64,000 nt of DNA from Prosapia bicincta (GCA_036971475.1 JBAIZL010000003.1:57404883-57468882), one strand, 5' to 3'; shown: positions 1 through 11,789, numbered from the stretch's first letter. Made by a program: numbers and translations. The notes: generated by a model not told the origin, from the sequence alone.

Positions 1-974
1 TTTGACACTAAAAATGAAGGACTCAAATATGGGCTAGTGGAATGCTCAATTATTCCTTGTGCTAGTAAATCATCTATTATTCCTTTTAGAATAGTCATTT
101 TAGGTGGACTGATGGGATATGGTTTAACTTTTACAATTTCATCAGATTTTACTTTTAAATCAAATTTAAAATTTAAGGCTTTGCCAATCTTGTCTGTAAA
201 TACATTAGGAAATTGTCTTACTATTGCTTCTATTTCTTTAATTCCTTCTGGACTACCAATTTGTATTTTACTATTACTCATTATATTGTTATTGCTTAAG
301 GATTTAAAATTATTAATCTTTATTTTTACTGTAGGATCAAAATTAAAATAACATTTTTGTTTTGATATGTCTATTATTAAACCTGTTTCATTGATGAATG
401 GAGTTCCTAATATCAGGGGCCAAGTTACATTATTTACAATATAAAATTTTACATACCAGCTAAAGTGTTTTATTTTTATTTTTTGAATGCAAAAACCTTT
501 CACTTTAATTTCGGCATTATTAGCAGCTACAATAGTTTCCATATATGACTTATACATTGTTATTTTGTTCAGCAATTTATTCTCTTGAATATATTTTTCA
601 CTAATTAAATTGATTGAGCTTCCAGTGTCAATAAGGGCTTTACTTTTATTGCTTATCTTATTTATTTTTATATCTATCGTTGGTAACATAATTATTTTAG
701 GTTGGATTTTCATCCATTTTCTATTTTTTACCATTTTCAAAACCCTTAGGCATTTGTTTTTATCTTTATTATTGTTATTAAAAATATGCTTTTTATAATT
801 AACATTTTTCTTATTCATATTTTGGCAATAATTGACCTGATTACATTTGTTATTCTTTTTATCATTTGTTTTGAAATTTACTTGTGAGTTACCTTTATGC
901 TTGGCCAAAAATATATTTTTTACAAAATTGTGGGAGGTATCCCTGATGAATGCCTCCCTCTTAATTAGTTTTTT
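1..974 (-). CDS. pol: Ty3/gypsy retrotransposon pol, 5' part: aspartic protease and start of reverse transcriptase (partial)
   Basis: On the minus strand one frame is open without a stop from the frameshift site at 968-974 to the window edge. Reading from the high end, a basic Asn/Lys-rich linker is followed by a retroviral-type protease. Its active site ALIDTGSSINLI has the DTG codons at 621-629, and its second signature LILGTPF lies near 400-420. The frame then enters reverse transcriptase with KPYPISPPK (about 96-122) and QGIIEHSTSPYLSPSFLV (about 5-59), the usual opening of a Ty3/gypsy RT. The frame has no ATG of its own after the gag overlap and lies -1 relative to gag, so it would be made as a Gag-Pol fusion by ribosomal frameshifting. 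RT palm motifs, RNase H and integrase would lie beyond position 1. No disabling change is seen in the visible part. Family assignment is by motif recognition. Confidence 0.93.
968..974 (-). promoter_or_regulatory. -1 programmed ribosomal frameshift slippery heptamer (A AAA AAC)
   Basis: In the gag frame the minus strand reads TCA AAA AAC TAA, which contains the canonical X XXY YYZ heptamer A AAA AAC directly followed by the gag-frame stop (965-967). Slipping back one base joins gag to the open protease-RT frame (LIKREAF...). Sequence and frame relation both fit. No downstream pseudoknot was worked out. Confidence 0.8.
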
Positions 975-1000
975 GAATTTGTTCTGCACACATTAGCCTT

Positions 1001-2332
1001 TTAACCCAATTTACCACACTTAAAACATTTAATTGGTTTATGGTTATAATTTTGATGTTGAGGTGGTCTTTGATAGCGATTGTTACTATTACCATTGTTA
1101 GAATTATTATTGTTATAGTTACTATTGCTAGAATTACCATACATATTGGACTTCTGACATGCCCTGAACTGTTGTTCACTATTTCTATTTCTAACATGAT
1201 CATTATATGTAATGTTTTGTATTTGCACAGACATTTCGTTAAAATCATTTAAGCATGTAGGGTTTCTAATGAATGACAACTTATTCCTGGTTTCTGGATT
1301 CATCCCTAATTTAATTAGTTCAACTAACTCATTTTCAGAATATTCACCTAACAATAATTCATTATGCTCTTTCAAAGATTGTACATAAAGAGGCAGGGGT
1401 TCGCCAATACCTTGAGGTCTATTAATTAAATCTCTTTTTAAATTTTCCCTAAGATTAATAGGTATAAATGTTTTTAAGACATTCTGGTGAAATTCATTTA
1501 AATTACTGTTTTGCTCTAAAGCTGACAATAATTTGTCCAATAATGGACCGGTTGCATAGTTCATACCTAGTTCTAATATTTGATTATCGGAAAGCTTTAC
1601 CTCGTTTTTCAATTTCAATACCACTTTAATAAAATTTAACAATTTTTTAGATTCTAAACCATCTGTTGTAATGAACATTTTGAGATATCTCTCTAATGGA
1701 TTTGTCAGCCTATTATATAATATGAAATCGAACACTGCATTCTGGGGTCTTACATTAGTACAGACTTTATCTACATCGGATGTTATTGAAGCTTCATGGG
1801 TACTTAAGAATACTTCTTGTAAATTTTCTTCCGACATATTTTCTTCGGATAATTTTCTTACTACTTCTGTCTTTAAACTTACATCAACATTCAATTCAGT
1901 TATTGCTTTGTTTAAATCATTTAACTTTTTTAAAATATCATTAAGTTCATCCCTCATCTGTTGTTCGATCTTAAATTTTAGCAAAACATTACATCTAGTC
2001 GTTAAATGAATTACTTTAGTTTCTGATCTGACTGTATCTATAACTCTAGGATCGTCTTTTAATTCATTAACACTTTTCATCAAAGTTTTAAATTTTTCAC
2101 TAATAACTGCAAATTCATTCTTTACATTTAATTTATCTTTCAAATGAATAGGATTAGCCACTATATTAACATCTTTTATAACTTTTCTTAAAATTTTTCT
2201 AACGTCAGATGCAACTGAATCGCTTCTAAAATTGACATTTCTTAAATTTAATTCATATTCTAATTCCTCCTTTGACAGAAGGTCTATTTTTAAAGCCATT
2301 TTGTTTAATAGGATTATTTTCAGAAAATCCAC
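1001..2332 (-). CDS. gag: Ty3/gypsy retrotransposon Gag, interrupted inside the zinc knuckle
   Basis: A 443-codon frame. The more plausible start is the second Met (MALKIDLLSKEELEYEL, about position 2299), where a SAP-like LxxEELxxEL helix begins. The first Met at 2332 is also possible. The centre carries the Gag core typical of arthropod Ty3/gypsy elements: VLKTFIP, RENLKRDL, and RPQGIGEPLPLYVQ, which supplies capsid-like particle assembly. The C-terminus is Asn-rich, then CFKCGKLG, the first half of a CX2CX4HX4C nucleic-acid-binding zinc knuckle. A TAA at 1001-1003 falls exactly where the knuckle His should be. The same frame then continues KANVC to the natural stop at 965-967, next to the frameshift site. 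As it stands the product lacks the second half of the knuckle and cannot reach the frameshift site without readthrough, so this copy is probably disabled by one codon. Confidence 0.9.
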   Translation of the reverse strand: MDFLKIILLNKMALKIDLLSKEELEYELNLRNVNFRSDSVASDVRKILRKVIKDVNIVANPIHLKDKLNVKNEFAVISEKFKTLMKSVNELKDDPRVIDTVRSETKVIHLTTRCNVLLKFKIEQQMRDELNDILKKLNDLNKAITELNVDVSLKTEVVRKLSEENMSEENLQEVFLSTHEASITSDVDKVCTNVRPQNAVFDFILYNRLTNPLERYLKMFITTDGLESKKLLNFIKVVLKLKNEVKLSDNQILELGMNYATGPLLDKLLSALEQNSNLNEFHQNVLKTFIPINLRENLKRDLINRPQGIGEPLPLYVQSLKEHNELLLGEYSENELVELIKLGMNPETRNKLSFIRNPTCLNDFNEMSVQIQNITYNDHVRNRNSEQQFRACQKSNMYGNSSNSNYNNNNSNNGNSNNRYQRPPQHQNYNHKPIKCFKCGKLG

Positions 2333-3790
2333 GAGAATATATTCTTAAACAGAAAGTCAAGCAAACTCGAAAGGTTGGAACACGTTTTATGCAAACAGGA
2401 CGTGTACGGGCAGCTGTGTAAATATTTGTGCTCCACCACTGCTTTCAAGGACAAGCACAAACTTTTAAAAATCTAAAACTTACTATGCACAGACATGACA
2501 AATGTTTTGAACAATAAGAGTCTCTGACCTTGACTACACTACAAGTAAAAACAGGTTATAACTGGTTTTCTCCCCTAACTTTACCAAACTGCTTACACGA
2601 GCTACCTGCTACCTCCTTTTGCGTTCAACTTATACATTTTATGAAATTTTACACTGTGAATTTACCTTTTGAATATATTTAATGAATTCGGTTATTTTCA
2701 ACCATTTTTAAATTTTCTTTCTGCCAACACACAAATTTACATTTCAAATTTTTATAGCAGAGTTGCGCATTTTGTGTAACGGTTTATAATTAAACAAATT
2801 GGACTTTATTTAGTTATAACTAAATAAAACATTTAATATTCACTTCTTGCTTACAGTTCAGGCGTAACGAGAAGTCTGTCTGTAACGCTAAGGAAGCTAT
2901 AACTCCGTTACATTTAAATATTTCAAATTACCAAGTTAAATCATTAAAATTAGCAGAATATTCTTGAATTAATTATTAAGATTTATTAATCTGAAATGCA
3001 AGGAATTGTGCGCTGGTAAAATAATGACTCTTTTAAATTCAATTAAAGCAAATTATAAACTTTTATTTTAAGATAGACAGATAAAATAAATTAAAATCAT
3101 GACACATACATTTTTTAACACTCAGTTACGGATTATGGAACAATTTTAATTTTACTTATAAATTTTTAAGGATAGCAATCCTTCAATTAATTAATTAATC
3201 AATGGCTGAAAATGATCATGTATTCGAGTTTACTTGCCTTTTTTGTATAATCAAATTTAATAATTTAATGTGAACATATTAGCACCAAAAGATGCGTAAT
3301 TATAGTTATCCTTATTAATTAAAAGGTTCAATGTTCATTATTTAGAATTCTGCTTCGAAACATTTTAAATTTTGAAATTAAGTTTTAAAAGTCTTAAATC
3401 GCCCACTTAGCTGTGTTAACTTGTCGCAACTTCGCTTCCTCCTCGTGGAAAATCTCGGTAAAGCCTGGCCTCATCTTCGTGAATAAGCATCGGGAAAAGC
3501 CCTCAAAAGTCTGCAACCCATCTTGTACCTGGTATCGTATGCCGTGTTCTATGCCAAGATTAAAAGAAAATAATACTTTATATTAATTAAAATAAAAAGA
3601 AACTAAATACATTTTCTTGCTATTTGGTGACGTCCGTTCCCTGTTACATCCTGGCCAAATGAGAGAGATAAATTAGTTGCGAGCAACTTTCCTACCTATC
3701 GCGCATCAGCCGGGGCGCATCCTTAGCTTGATAACTTGTTTTTAAGTTTTTCTCGATAGATGTCACTATCAGCCAGAGATCTCATTAAAA
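2333..3790 (-). mobile_element. Probable 5' leader and LTR of the gypsy element (limits uncertain)
   Basis: This is the stretch upstream of gag on the minus strand, where leader, primer site and 5' LTR are expected. A candidate LTR runs from TGTAACAGGG (minus strand, starting at 3648) to CCGTTACA (ending at 2775), with TGTAAC/GTTACA terminal inverted repeats of about 874 bp. A second TGTAACGG occurs at 2912. No convincing tRNA primer-binding TGG follows, and the partner LTR lies outside the window, so the limits are a guess. A GC-richer block at 3650-3730 may belong to the LTR or to flanking DNA. Confidence 0.3.
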
Positions 3791-4004
3791 ATATTTATCA
3801 TACATAACAATTTTTTTTACATAGTTATACATTATTACAATTTTGAATCTATTCTCGTTTATTTTCTGAAATTGCTAATTTAATTTTTAACCGTCTAAAG
3901 TCTGTTACAAATGTCTATAATGTTACAGCAACAAAATAAATTTGGCAATTTGTATACATTTAGCAACAATTCTATTTCTAATTAAACATATGTTTTAGGC
4001 CTAT

Positions 4005-4265
4005 AGCTTACATTATTGTAATTTTCATTCCTGTTGATGTTGCTACTGTTTGCCAACGAAAAGCTTTGGATATAAAATAATAAATATTCTTGTATTTGAA
4101 TAACCTATGTTGTTTTAAAAAATATATGTATATATAAAGAACTAAGTCAATATACAAATACAAGAACTATAATTGAATTTTATAATTGAATTCTTGTATT
4201 TGTATTTTGACTTAGTTCTTTATTAATACACAAGAATACATATTGCGATATTTATATATATATAT
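4005..4265. repeat. Hammerhead-like short repeat plus 38-bp-arm hairpin, copy 1
   Basis: CTGTTGA (4031-4037), a stem and GAAA form a degenerate hammerhead-like core, followed by an ATTCTTGTATTTGAATAACC tail. At 4136-4222 lies a near-perfect palindrome: AAAGAACTAAGTCAA... pairs with ...TTGACTTAGTTCTTT, with arms of about 38 bp. It ends in (TA)n. The right flank (4199-4260) is the reverse complement of 44075-44140. It may be the terminal part of a Penelope-like or other non-autonomous retroelement; no protein is present. Confidence 0.6.
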
Positions 4266-4519
4266 ATATAGTACAATATTCGTAATAAATTAACAAGCTT
4301 TTAGACAACCAGATGAAAGGAAAAGAAACTGAAAATGTTTCTAAACTATGCGAAAATAAATTCTAACTAGTAATTTTTAAACAGACACTATTGATTTTGT
4401 TTTTGCTACTAGATGAATAAAGACCATAAATTGAATAACTCCAATTGCATATTAAAGTAAATTAGTAGTTTATCTGTTAGATATGAATAATATGAATTTA
4501 CATATTTTTTTAAAATGTA

Positions 4520-4521
<2 letters not shown>

Positions 4522-4563
<42 letters not shown>
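4522..4563. repeat. (TA)n microsatellite
   Basis: About 21 perfect TA units. Confidence 0.97.
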
Positions 4564-4567
<4 letters not shown>

Positions 4568-5894
4568 ATGAGTAATATGAATTGCTGTTGTGAGATACGT
4601 ACTAGGTTTTTTTATATCGTTTTATCAAATTATACCTATCAATCATACGATAAGGGTCGTATTTAATCAAATATATGTTAATTCTGAATCGGGATAGAGA
4701 CAAAATTGCTATGTTAAAATAAAATAGATGTTAGCATAAACCGCTATCACTGACGTTTTCAGAATATTTCTTGAAAACTAGCTCCAATAAAATGCAATAA
4801 TAGTACGGAATTACCATCAGTGAACAAAGGAAATTATTTGTCAATAGTTCGGTATTGTTGCTACTAAAACTGTTAAAAGCAATAAAATTGTTTTTTATGT
4901 AAAGAGTTCAGTCACGAAAGTGTACTTGCGTGTTTATTGTTTTATTGATAAAACAAGTTGTCTTTTAACGAACTTTTAGAAATAAATAAACTGTGAAGGT
5001 AAATATGGAACTAATGTCTGATAGTCAGGAAACTCCAATAGTCAATTAATGTACAACAAATTGATCATTAAATAACTGTTATTTTTGAAACCCATGCAGA
5101 AATTGTCAATGTAATGTGAAATCATTACTCCTAATATTTACCCTTTACTACGCCTGAGTTGTGTAACTACTTACAACGCCCTGGGGCAGGTTTGGGCAGA
5201 AACATGGGTAATAGTCTCCATTAATTTTAGCCAAATTATGAGAGCTTCGCCTTGGTTTAGAATAGGGTAATATTTTTATCAAAGCTATTCATGGGTGATA
5301 AGCAAAGCTCTGAAGCATAGTGTTCATTATTTATGACTTATGTTCTGATGCAGTAATGAAATAGGTCTTGAATTATTGAGATAAAAGTTAAGGACATATT
5401 GACAGAAAATAAGAGAATATTATTTGATACTAATGAATGATTTTAATTCAAGAGGCTATACTGTTTTATATATAATAACCCTTGGGTACAGCTGGTCAAG
5501 CGTTGCGCACGACCTCGAGGGGCGATTACCAGGGGTGGGGGACGAGGAAAGATAGAGGAACCAAAAGATCGTAATCACACTAAACGTACAGTAGTCACAA
5601 TATGAGGTATAGTATTTATTTTCCAATATTTGACAAGGACGATAAGCCGCTACAAATAATATTTTATTTTATTTGTCATACTAACTAGATTATTTACTTA
5701 AAGTATTGAACAAATTTACTAATAGAAGTTTTCTAAAAAGCCGCAACCCCTGCAATGTCATAGCGATGACCTTCGATGCAACACGGTCTACAAGAACCAA
5801 AATGTTTTAATAGCGAGAGCTTTTTGTTTTTTATCGATCGATCGCGCGCCAGATTAGGAGTGACCAACTATATACCAAGTAATCTTACAAGTAG
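4564..5894. other. AT-rich non-coding stretch
   Basis: No supported gene. A locally GC-richer patch at about 5490-5570 and 5740-5850 stands out but contains no recognised element. Confidence 0.5.
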
Positions 5895-5932
5895 AACATA
5901 ATCTATACTAATACTGTATATAAAAATCTAAT

Positions 5933-5986
<54 letters not shown>

Positions 5987-6200
5987 TGTGTTGTTCAATC
6001 ACGTACACATTACTTTACCCATTGAGCTGAAATTTTACATAGTCATTCTCAAGGTCCCTGGTTAACAAACAGGCATATTTTTATTCAGAAATATCTATTC
6101 AGACCCCACGGGCCTTGAAACCTCTCTTTACACTCTACTATTGAGGCTTAGCTTCGTAAATGAAACGATTGTCTCGAAACCAGTCAGCATGTAAGCTCTA
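5895..6200 (+). mobile_element. Microsatellite-bearing dispersed element remnant
   Basis: The order CTATACTAATACTGTATATAA, (TG)n at about 5934-5983, TTTGTGTGTTGTTC, then a GAGCTGAAATTTTACATAGT tail matches a layout common in arthropod genomes: a fixed microsatellite inside a short non-autonomous, often Helitron-like element. The 3' part (6132-6180, GCTTCGTAAATGAAACGATT) resembles 16517-16575, so this is a repeat family in this genome. The class is uncertain. Confidence 0.45.
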
Positions 6201-6525
6201 AAATATTAACCTACTTATGTAATAATTACTTATAGTGCAAAAAATTTGTGTCCTCCTTATAGATATACTTTGTGCTACAGTTTATTTTTCCTTTTTATTG
6301 CATTTTTAATTTAATGAAGGAAAGTATATACTGATACTATAAATATTCGATATTCCATAGATTCCGATATCGTTACAATCACATGTATTTAATTTGTTTA
6401 ACCAATTTTATTCGCCACGCCCACGTTCGTCTGCAAATATACCACTCCTTTCATTTGCGTACAAAAAATGTCCTCTTATTATTGATATTTCTAATATAAA
6501 GATTAAATTTTCCAGTTTTTTGTAT

Positions 6526-6526
<1 letters not shown>

Positions 6527-6608
<82 letters not shown>
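6527..6608. repeat. (TA)n microsatellite
   Basis: About 40 TA units; any reading frames here are repeat artefacts. Confidence 0.97.
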
Positions 6609-6612
<4 letters not shown>

Positions 6613-8069
6613 AAAAATCATTAAATTGTGACAAATATGTGTTAAATATAATAACATTGTTTGTTATTAAAAGTAATAAAAACATACCTGAAAATAGGAG
6701 CTTAGAAATATTGGGTAAAAAATAAAATGATTAAAAGATTTGCTTTTAAAATATCAGAACCTAACGTATCTGTAACAAACTTAACGTACGTCAACTAACA
6801 TTTATATCTGAGTCACATTTAATATCTCTTCGTTTTCAAAAACGGTACATACGAGGAAATAGAAATTAGGAGATATTAAAATTCTTCTCTATTCTTCAAT
6901 TTCCTTTTTAGGATTAAAATTAGTTTTTTTCTATCAGTAATTTTTAAAACATATATATAAAGGTTCAAAATATTATTTGTTTATGTTTATAAAATTTATT
7001 GCTACAATAAAACTGTTCAATGAAGGCACTTCCGTAAGGATTTTAAACTTTACCGAAAGTTACAAGTTTTGCGTGTAAGAAAGTTTGGCTTTCTTCAACA
7101 AATCACGACATGTGTGCCAACATGACAGAAGTAAAAGTTAAATAGATTTGTGGTCGTTGTTGTCTGTCTGTTTAGTTATTAAATGTATTCATGGCATGAA
7201 CCAAACCACACGCGAGCATATCTTCGCGGCCGTATTTCCTAAATACATAAATTCATAAGGTAATATTACAACCTTGCGGTATTATAAGAGTATATTTATG
7301 CATATACAGTATTTTAAGCACTTAATTCTTTTAGTTTAAGTTTAGATATATTACCATAAATAATACGAAAAACAAAATGTTTTTCTTCAAGGCACATATT
7401 GAAAGTAATTGTTTTAAATTAATTAATGTAATACTTATAATTTTGTAGGTTATAGACAAAATATTTTATTGTTTTTTTTAAATTTGGTGTATAGATTTAG
7501 TAAGACTTCCAGATTATGGTTATACATTCAATGAAATAATATAATTAGACTTCGCTTAGTATACAAAATATAGAATTTAATTGAAATAACTAAACATCGT
7601 TAACAGATCATGAAACTATTCCATATTCCAGTTATGAATATCCTCTTTGGTTAATAGTATACTTGTTTTAATATGATATTTAAATAGTATAATTTAAACA
7701 TGTCTTATTAGACCAATCATAATATTCCTTTTCAAAAATTGTGAAAGAATAAGTAACTCAAATTTGATGCACTCACATTGGCACTTTAGTTCTTGTCTGT
7801 GCTAGTACAACACATGAAATAACTTAAATTTTTTTAGTCATTTTCAGTCTTCTCACCGTCTCCTGATAATTGAGCTGAGGGAAATCTCTGTATTAGGATG
7901 GATGTGAAGTCTCTGTTTTACATTATATTTTTTAAATATTCAGATCTCGGTTGTTATATCTATTTTTCACATACCAAAGGTTAATGAGCCATATCCTTAT
8001 ACCACTATTATATTGGGTATTTAGTGATTAGCTAGTGAGAATAATTATCAACGCAATAATATCAATTTA
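6609..8069. other. AT-rich non-coding stretch
   Basis: No supported gene, RNA or repeat was recognised by eye. Confidence 0.5.
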
Positions 8070-9560
8070 TTGACGTACGTTCACACCTGCGACTACCGCT
8101 GTTCCGACGTGCGACTACCGCTATTTTCGTGAAATTTGTTTACTTTTCTTATGTATTTTTACGTCCTAGGCACGAATCCAACATTAATTATTGTCGCTGA
8201 CGCCGTGTTTTTTAAAATATGCTAAAAAATAACATAACCTAAACTAACCTTTATTGACGTACATTCTGACTTGCGACTACCGCTATTTTCGTGAAATGTT
8301 TTTACTTTTCTTATGTATTTTTATGTCCTAGACACGAATCCAACATTAATAAATGTCGCTGACGCCGTTTTTTTAAAAATATACTTTAAAAAAACAACCT
8401 TATTGACCTACGTTCCGACGTGCGACTACTGCTGTTCCGACGTGCGACTACCGCTATTTTCGTGAAATGTTTTAAATTTTCTAATGTATTTTTACGTCCT
8501 AGACACGAATCCAACATTATTTTTTGTCGCTGACGCCGTTTTTTTAAAATATATTTTTAAAAAATAACCTTTACTGAAGTACGTTCCGACGTGCGACTAC
8601 CGCTGTTTCGACGTGCGACTACCGCTATTTTCGTGAAATGTTTTTACTTTTCTTATGTATTTTTACGTCCTAGGCACGAATCCAATATTAAATATTTTCG
8701 CTGACGCCGTTTTTTTGAAATATACTTTAAAAAACATAGCCTAAAGTAACCTTTATTGACCTACGTTCACACGAATCTAACATTATTTTTTGTCGTCTAC
8801 GTCGTATTGCCATTATTAATTTATTATAATACGTATAGATTTGGTTATAATTTTATACAACATTACTATATATTTACCTACATTAAAATATACCTACGAA
8901 GTATCCAGTCGAGATAGATTTGGTTATAATTATATTCAATCTTACTATCTACCTATATTGAAATATACCTACGAAGTAATCAGTCAGAATAGATTTGGTT
9001 ATAGTTTTATACAACATTACTATATACCTAGATTAAAATATACCTATGAAGTACAAGTCTGGATAGATTTGGTTATAATTTAATAAAAATAGATAGTAAT
9101 TCTGAATAAAATTATTACCAAATTTATCCTGACTGGATACTTTGTAGGTATATTTAATGTAGGTATATAGTAATGTATAAAATTACAGATCTAGACGTAG
9201 TGCAGTGCCCTGTAGCTACTGTGCGCTCGGTTCACGCTATAGGCCTACATGTCATTACAATCTAACATTTAAAATGTGAAATAAAGTAACTTTCACAAAA
9301 ATACATAAACATGTAAGGAAAGTACATATGTAAAAACGTGAAAATACATAAGAAAAGTAAAAACAAATTCATGAAATAAGCGTTAGTCGTACGTCAATAG
9401 AGGTTAGTTTAGGTTATGTTTTTTTAAAGTATATTTTAAAAAAAAACGGCGTCAGCGACACAAAATAATGTTGGGATTGTGTCTAGGACGTAAAAATACA
9501 TAAGAAAAGTAAAAAAAATTCACGAAAATAGCGGTAGTCGCACGTCGAAACAACTACCAA
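8070..9560. mobile_element. Composite fold-back element A: about 175-bp tandem repeats and about 76-bp repeats in inverted array
   Basis: The left half holds four full and one partial copies of an about 175-bp unit (8073-8810), marked by GACGTGCGACTACCGCT, TTACGTCCTAGRCACGAATC and GTCGCTGACGCCGTTTTTTT. Next come three copies of an about 76-bp unit (8837-9065), marked by TAGATTTGGTTATAATTTTA and ATATACCTACGAAGTA. The right half carries them inverted: the 76-bp unit at about 9108-9185 and the 175-bp unit at about 9345-9550. The centre (about 9190-9260) is GC-richer and unique. There is no transposase frame. The architecture is that of a fold-back (TIR-array) DNA element; target duplications were not identified. 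Confidence 0.75.
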
Positions 9561-9718
9561 AACTTCAATAGCCTATATCATGGTATTGTTTGAAACTTGT
9601 TTGCTATATTTTTTTGTTTATTTTACATACAGGCTATTTAATTTTTTATACGAAAAACTGTAGGTCAAACACAAATATCCCATATTGTTTGGGAACATTT
9701 TTCAATTCCTTCTTTTAG

Positions 9719-9721
<3 letters not shown>

Positions 9722-9794
<73 letters not shown>
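9722..9794. repeat. (CT)n(TA)n compound microsatellite
   Basis: About 15 CT units pass directly into about 20 TA units. Confidence 0.97.
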
Positions 9795-9796
<2 letters not shown>

Positions 9797-9912
9797 ACAT
9801 TATTGTAATTTTCATTCCTGATGATGTTGGTACTGTTTACCAACGAAAAGCTTTGAATATAAATTAATAAACATTCTTGTGTTTGAATAATCTATGTTGT
9901 TTTAAAAAATAT
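9795..9912 (+). repeat. Hammerhead-ribozyme-like repeat, copy 2 (best preserved core)
   Basis: CTGATGA (9818-9824), one extra T, stem GTTGGTA (9826-9832), loop CTGTT, stem TACCAAC (9838-9844), then GAAA (9845-9848). This is the hammerhead order CUGAUGA-stem II-GAAA with a perfect 7-bp stem. The unpaired T before the stem, and the lack of clear stems I and III in this copy, argue for a decayed or weak ribozyme. It is followed by the family tail ATTCTTGTGTTTGAATAATC. Hammerhead motifs are known from Penelope-like elements; membership is inferred. Confidence 0.5.
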
Positions 9913-11780
9913 ATATTATATATTGATATATCTTGTTCATATCTACAATCATTAATAAAATAATTTGTGTTCATCCGTTTAAGTTCAATTACATTTTATT
10001 TTTAATCGTCGTGGATGATTCTTGATGTAAATACAGTTTTTGTTTGGTTTATTAAACTAATTTATTAATTATTAAAGTCAATAAATTCAATTAAATTAAA
10101 TAATTTTTACACTTTTTTACGCTTTATTTCCACTTAATATTTTGATTCTGCTATATGTATGGCTATATTTATATTGACTGTAAATATTTATTAAAATAAA
10201 TGTAAAATAAACCTTTTCTTTTTTAACCTAAGTCAAAATGGTATAATTTTTGTTTTTAACTTGTTCTGCCGTTTAATCTAAAATCGAAATGTGTATAAAG
10301 TATTATTAGAAGCTACGAAAATATTATAATTTGTCTACATTTTTTATATACCAATTTAATGTATTGTACATCTTAGAAAGAAAGAAGGAAAAGTATGCTC
10401 TTCTTGTAGAAATCATACTGAGAATAAACTTGCCATTGAATCGGTAAATAAGGCAGGTGATTTGGAGCAGGTTATTTACTCGGATGTAAAGTAAACATAA
10501 GTTAGTTTTGGCTAATTAAATCGGTCCGCTCCAGTACCTTTTGATAATGCCAAAAGACAGACTGACTTGTGTTTGTGTTATCTGCATTACCCTGTGCTTC
10601 AATGTGTTTGTGTTTAATTTGAACTTGCAAAACAAATAGTGAATCCACTGAGTTAGGTAAATATGGTAGTCTGACGTCAGCTTTTATAAATTTGCAATGG
10701 CTAGAAGTTAGCTAAATAGGGTGGGTATTTACCACCAAATTAAATTTCAGTAATATTCAGTAGTTGGTTGGTAATTGTTAAATTTTAAGACATTAGTACC
10801 AAGGTCACACACTAGAACAAACTCACCCTTTGCCGGTACGTAATATGATTACACCAACTTAGTAACTAATTAAAACTTGTCTCCAACTTTTCGTGCCTCG
10901 ACCTGGTCAATTTATTGGAGGATGAATGTTAATTGTTTTTATATCTTGCTTTAATATTATATATTCTGTGAATTGTATGAGTGCTTGGTAAAATACTATT
11001 TTTGACGAATTAAAAATTAGATTATACATTCATTTGGAAAAGTATTTTTTTATAAATTACAGAAACATTATTTAGATACAAATTCAACTAAATAATCACA
11101 GTTACTGGATTTTTATTCCTCGCCATTTTTTTTCAGTAGAATATTACTTATGTATTTATTATAATGATTTAGTTATTAATTTGTAGTTAGTAGTTAGTTT
11201 TAACTAGTATCTACTACCTTCGATTCGGGAAGAAATCTGATAAATGTTAATGTAAGATGGTAAACACACTACTTAACAAGAAGTAGCCAAACCTCAACGT
11301 TAGTGTTTAGGATTGATTTAATAATTTAGTAATGTCTTAGGCAAACGGGATAAAAAATCCGTATTGACATAACTTTTTGTCTCAATGCTTGTCTCCAAAC
11401 TAAACGGTTTTTCATGTATGGCATTGTGCGATCTGCCGAATGGTATATCAATTAGGCCACCACACTGATCCTAAATCTTATCGTCGTATATCCGGATTTC
11501 GTTTGCGTACGAACCTCGTTTACATTAATTCTCTCCTCTTCAAATAAAAAATTGATTACATTTATATATTTACTTTATAAAAGGAAATGTGTACTAACTG
11601 CAGATTATATTGAATGTAGGATACGACAAGTCAAATATGTCATTGTTCACAATAAAAAAACATTCATTGGGTTTAAAACAGTTTTGCAATTTGAATTTCA
11701 GTTCGAGGAAGAAGAATAGAACTAAAAGCTGGTATAATAAAACCTCTCCCAACGGACATCTTCATTTTACCAAAAGCTCT
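9913..11780. other. AT-rich non-coding stretch
   Basis: No supported gene. Short frames (for example 11610-11795) have no recognisable domain. A slightly GC-richer patch lies at 10500-10700. Confidence 0.45.
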
Positions 11781-11789
11781 ATTTTACGG

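Noticed and set aside
961..1248. 95-codon minus-strand frame overlapping the end of gag, and the forward frames opposite gag
   Set aside because: Alternate-frame shadows of gag.
2775..2912. A 138-bp LTR with 8-bp ends TGTAACGG/CCGTTACA
   Set aside because: Too short for a gypsy LTR and no primer-binding site follows; kept only as an alternative boundary of the uncertain LTR.
4136..4222. Hairpin as a microRNA precursor
   Set aside because: Near-perfect long palindrome belonging to a dispersed repeat family next to (TA)n; no sign of miRNA-like conservation can be seen.
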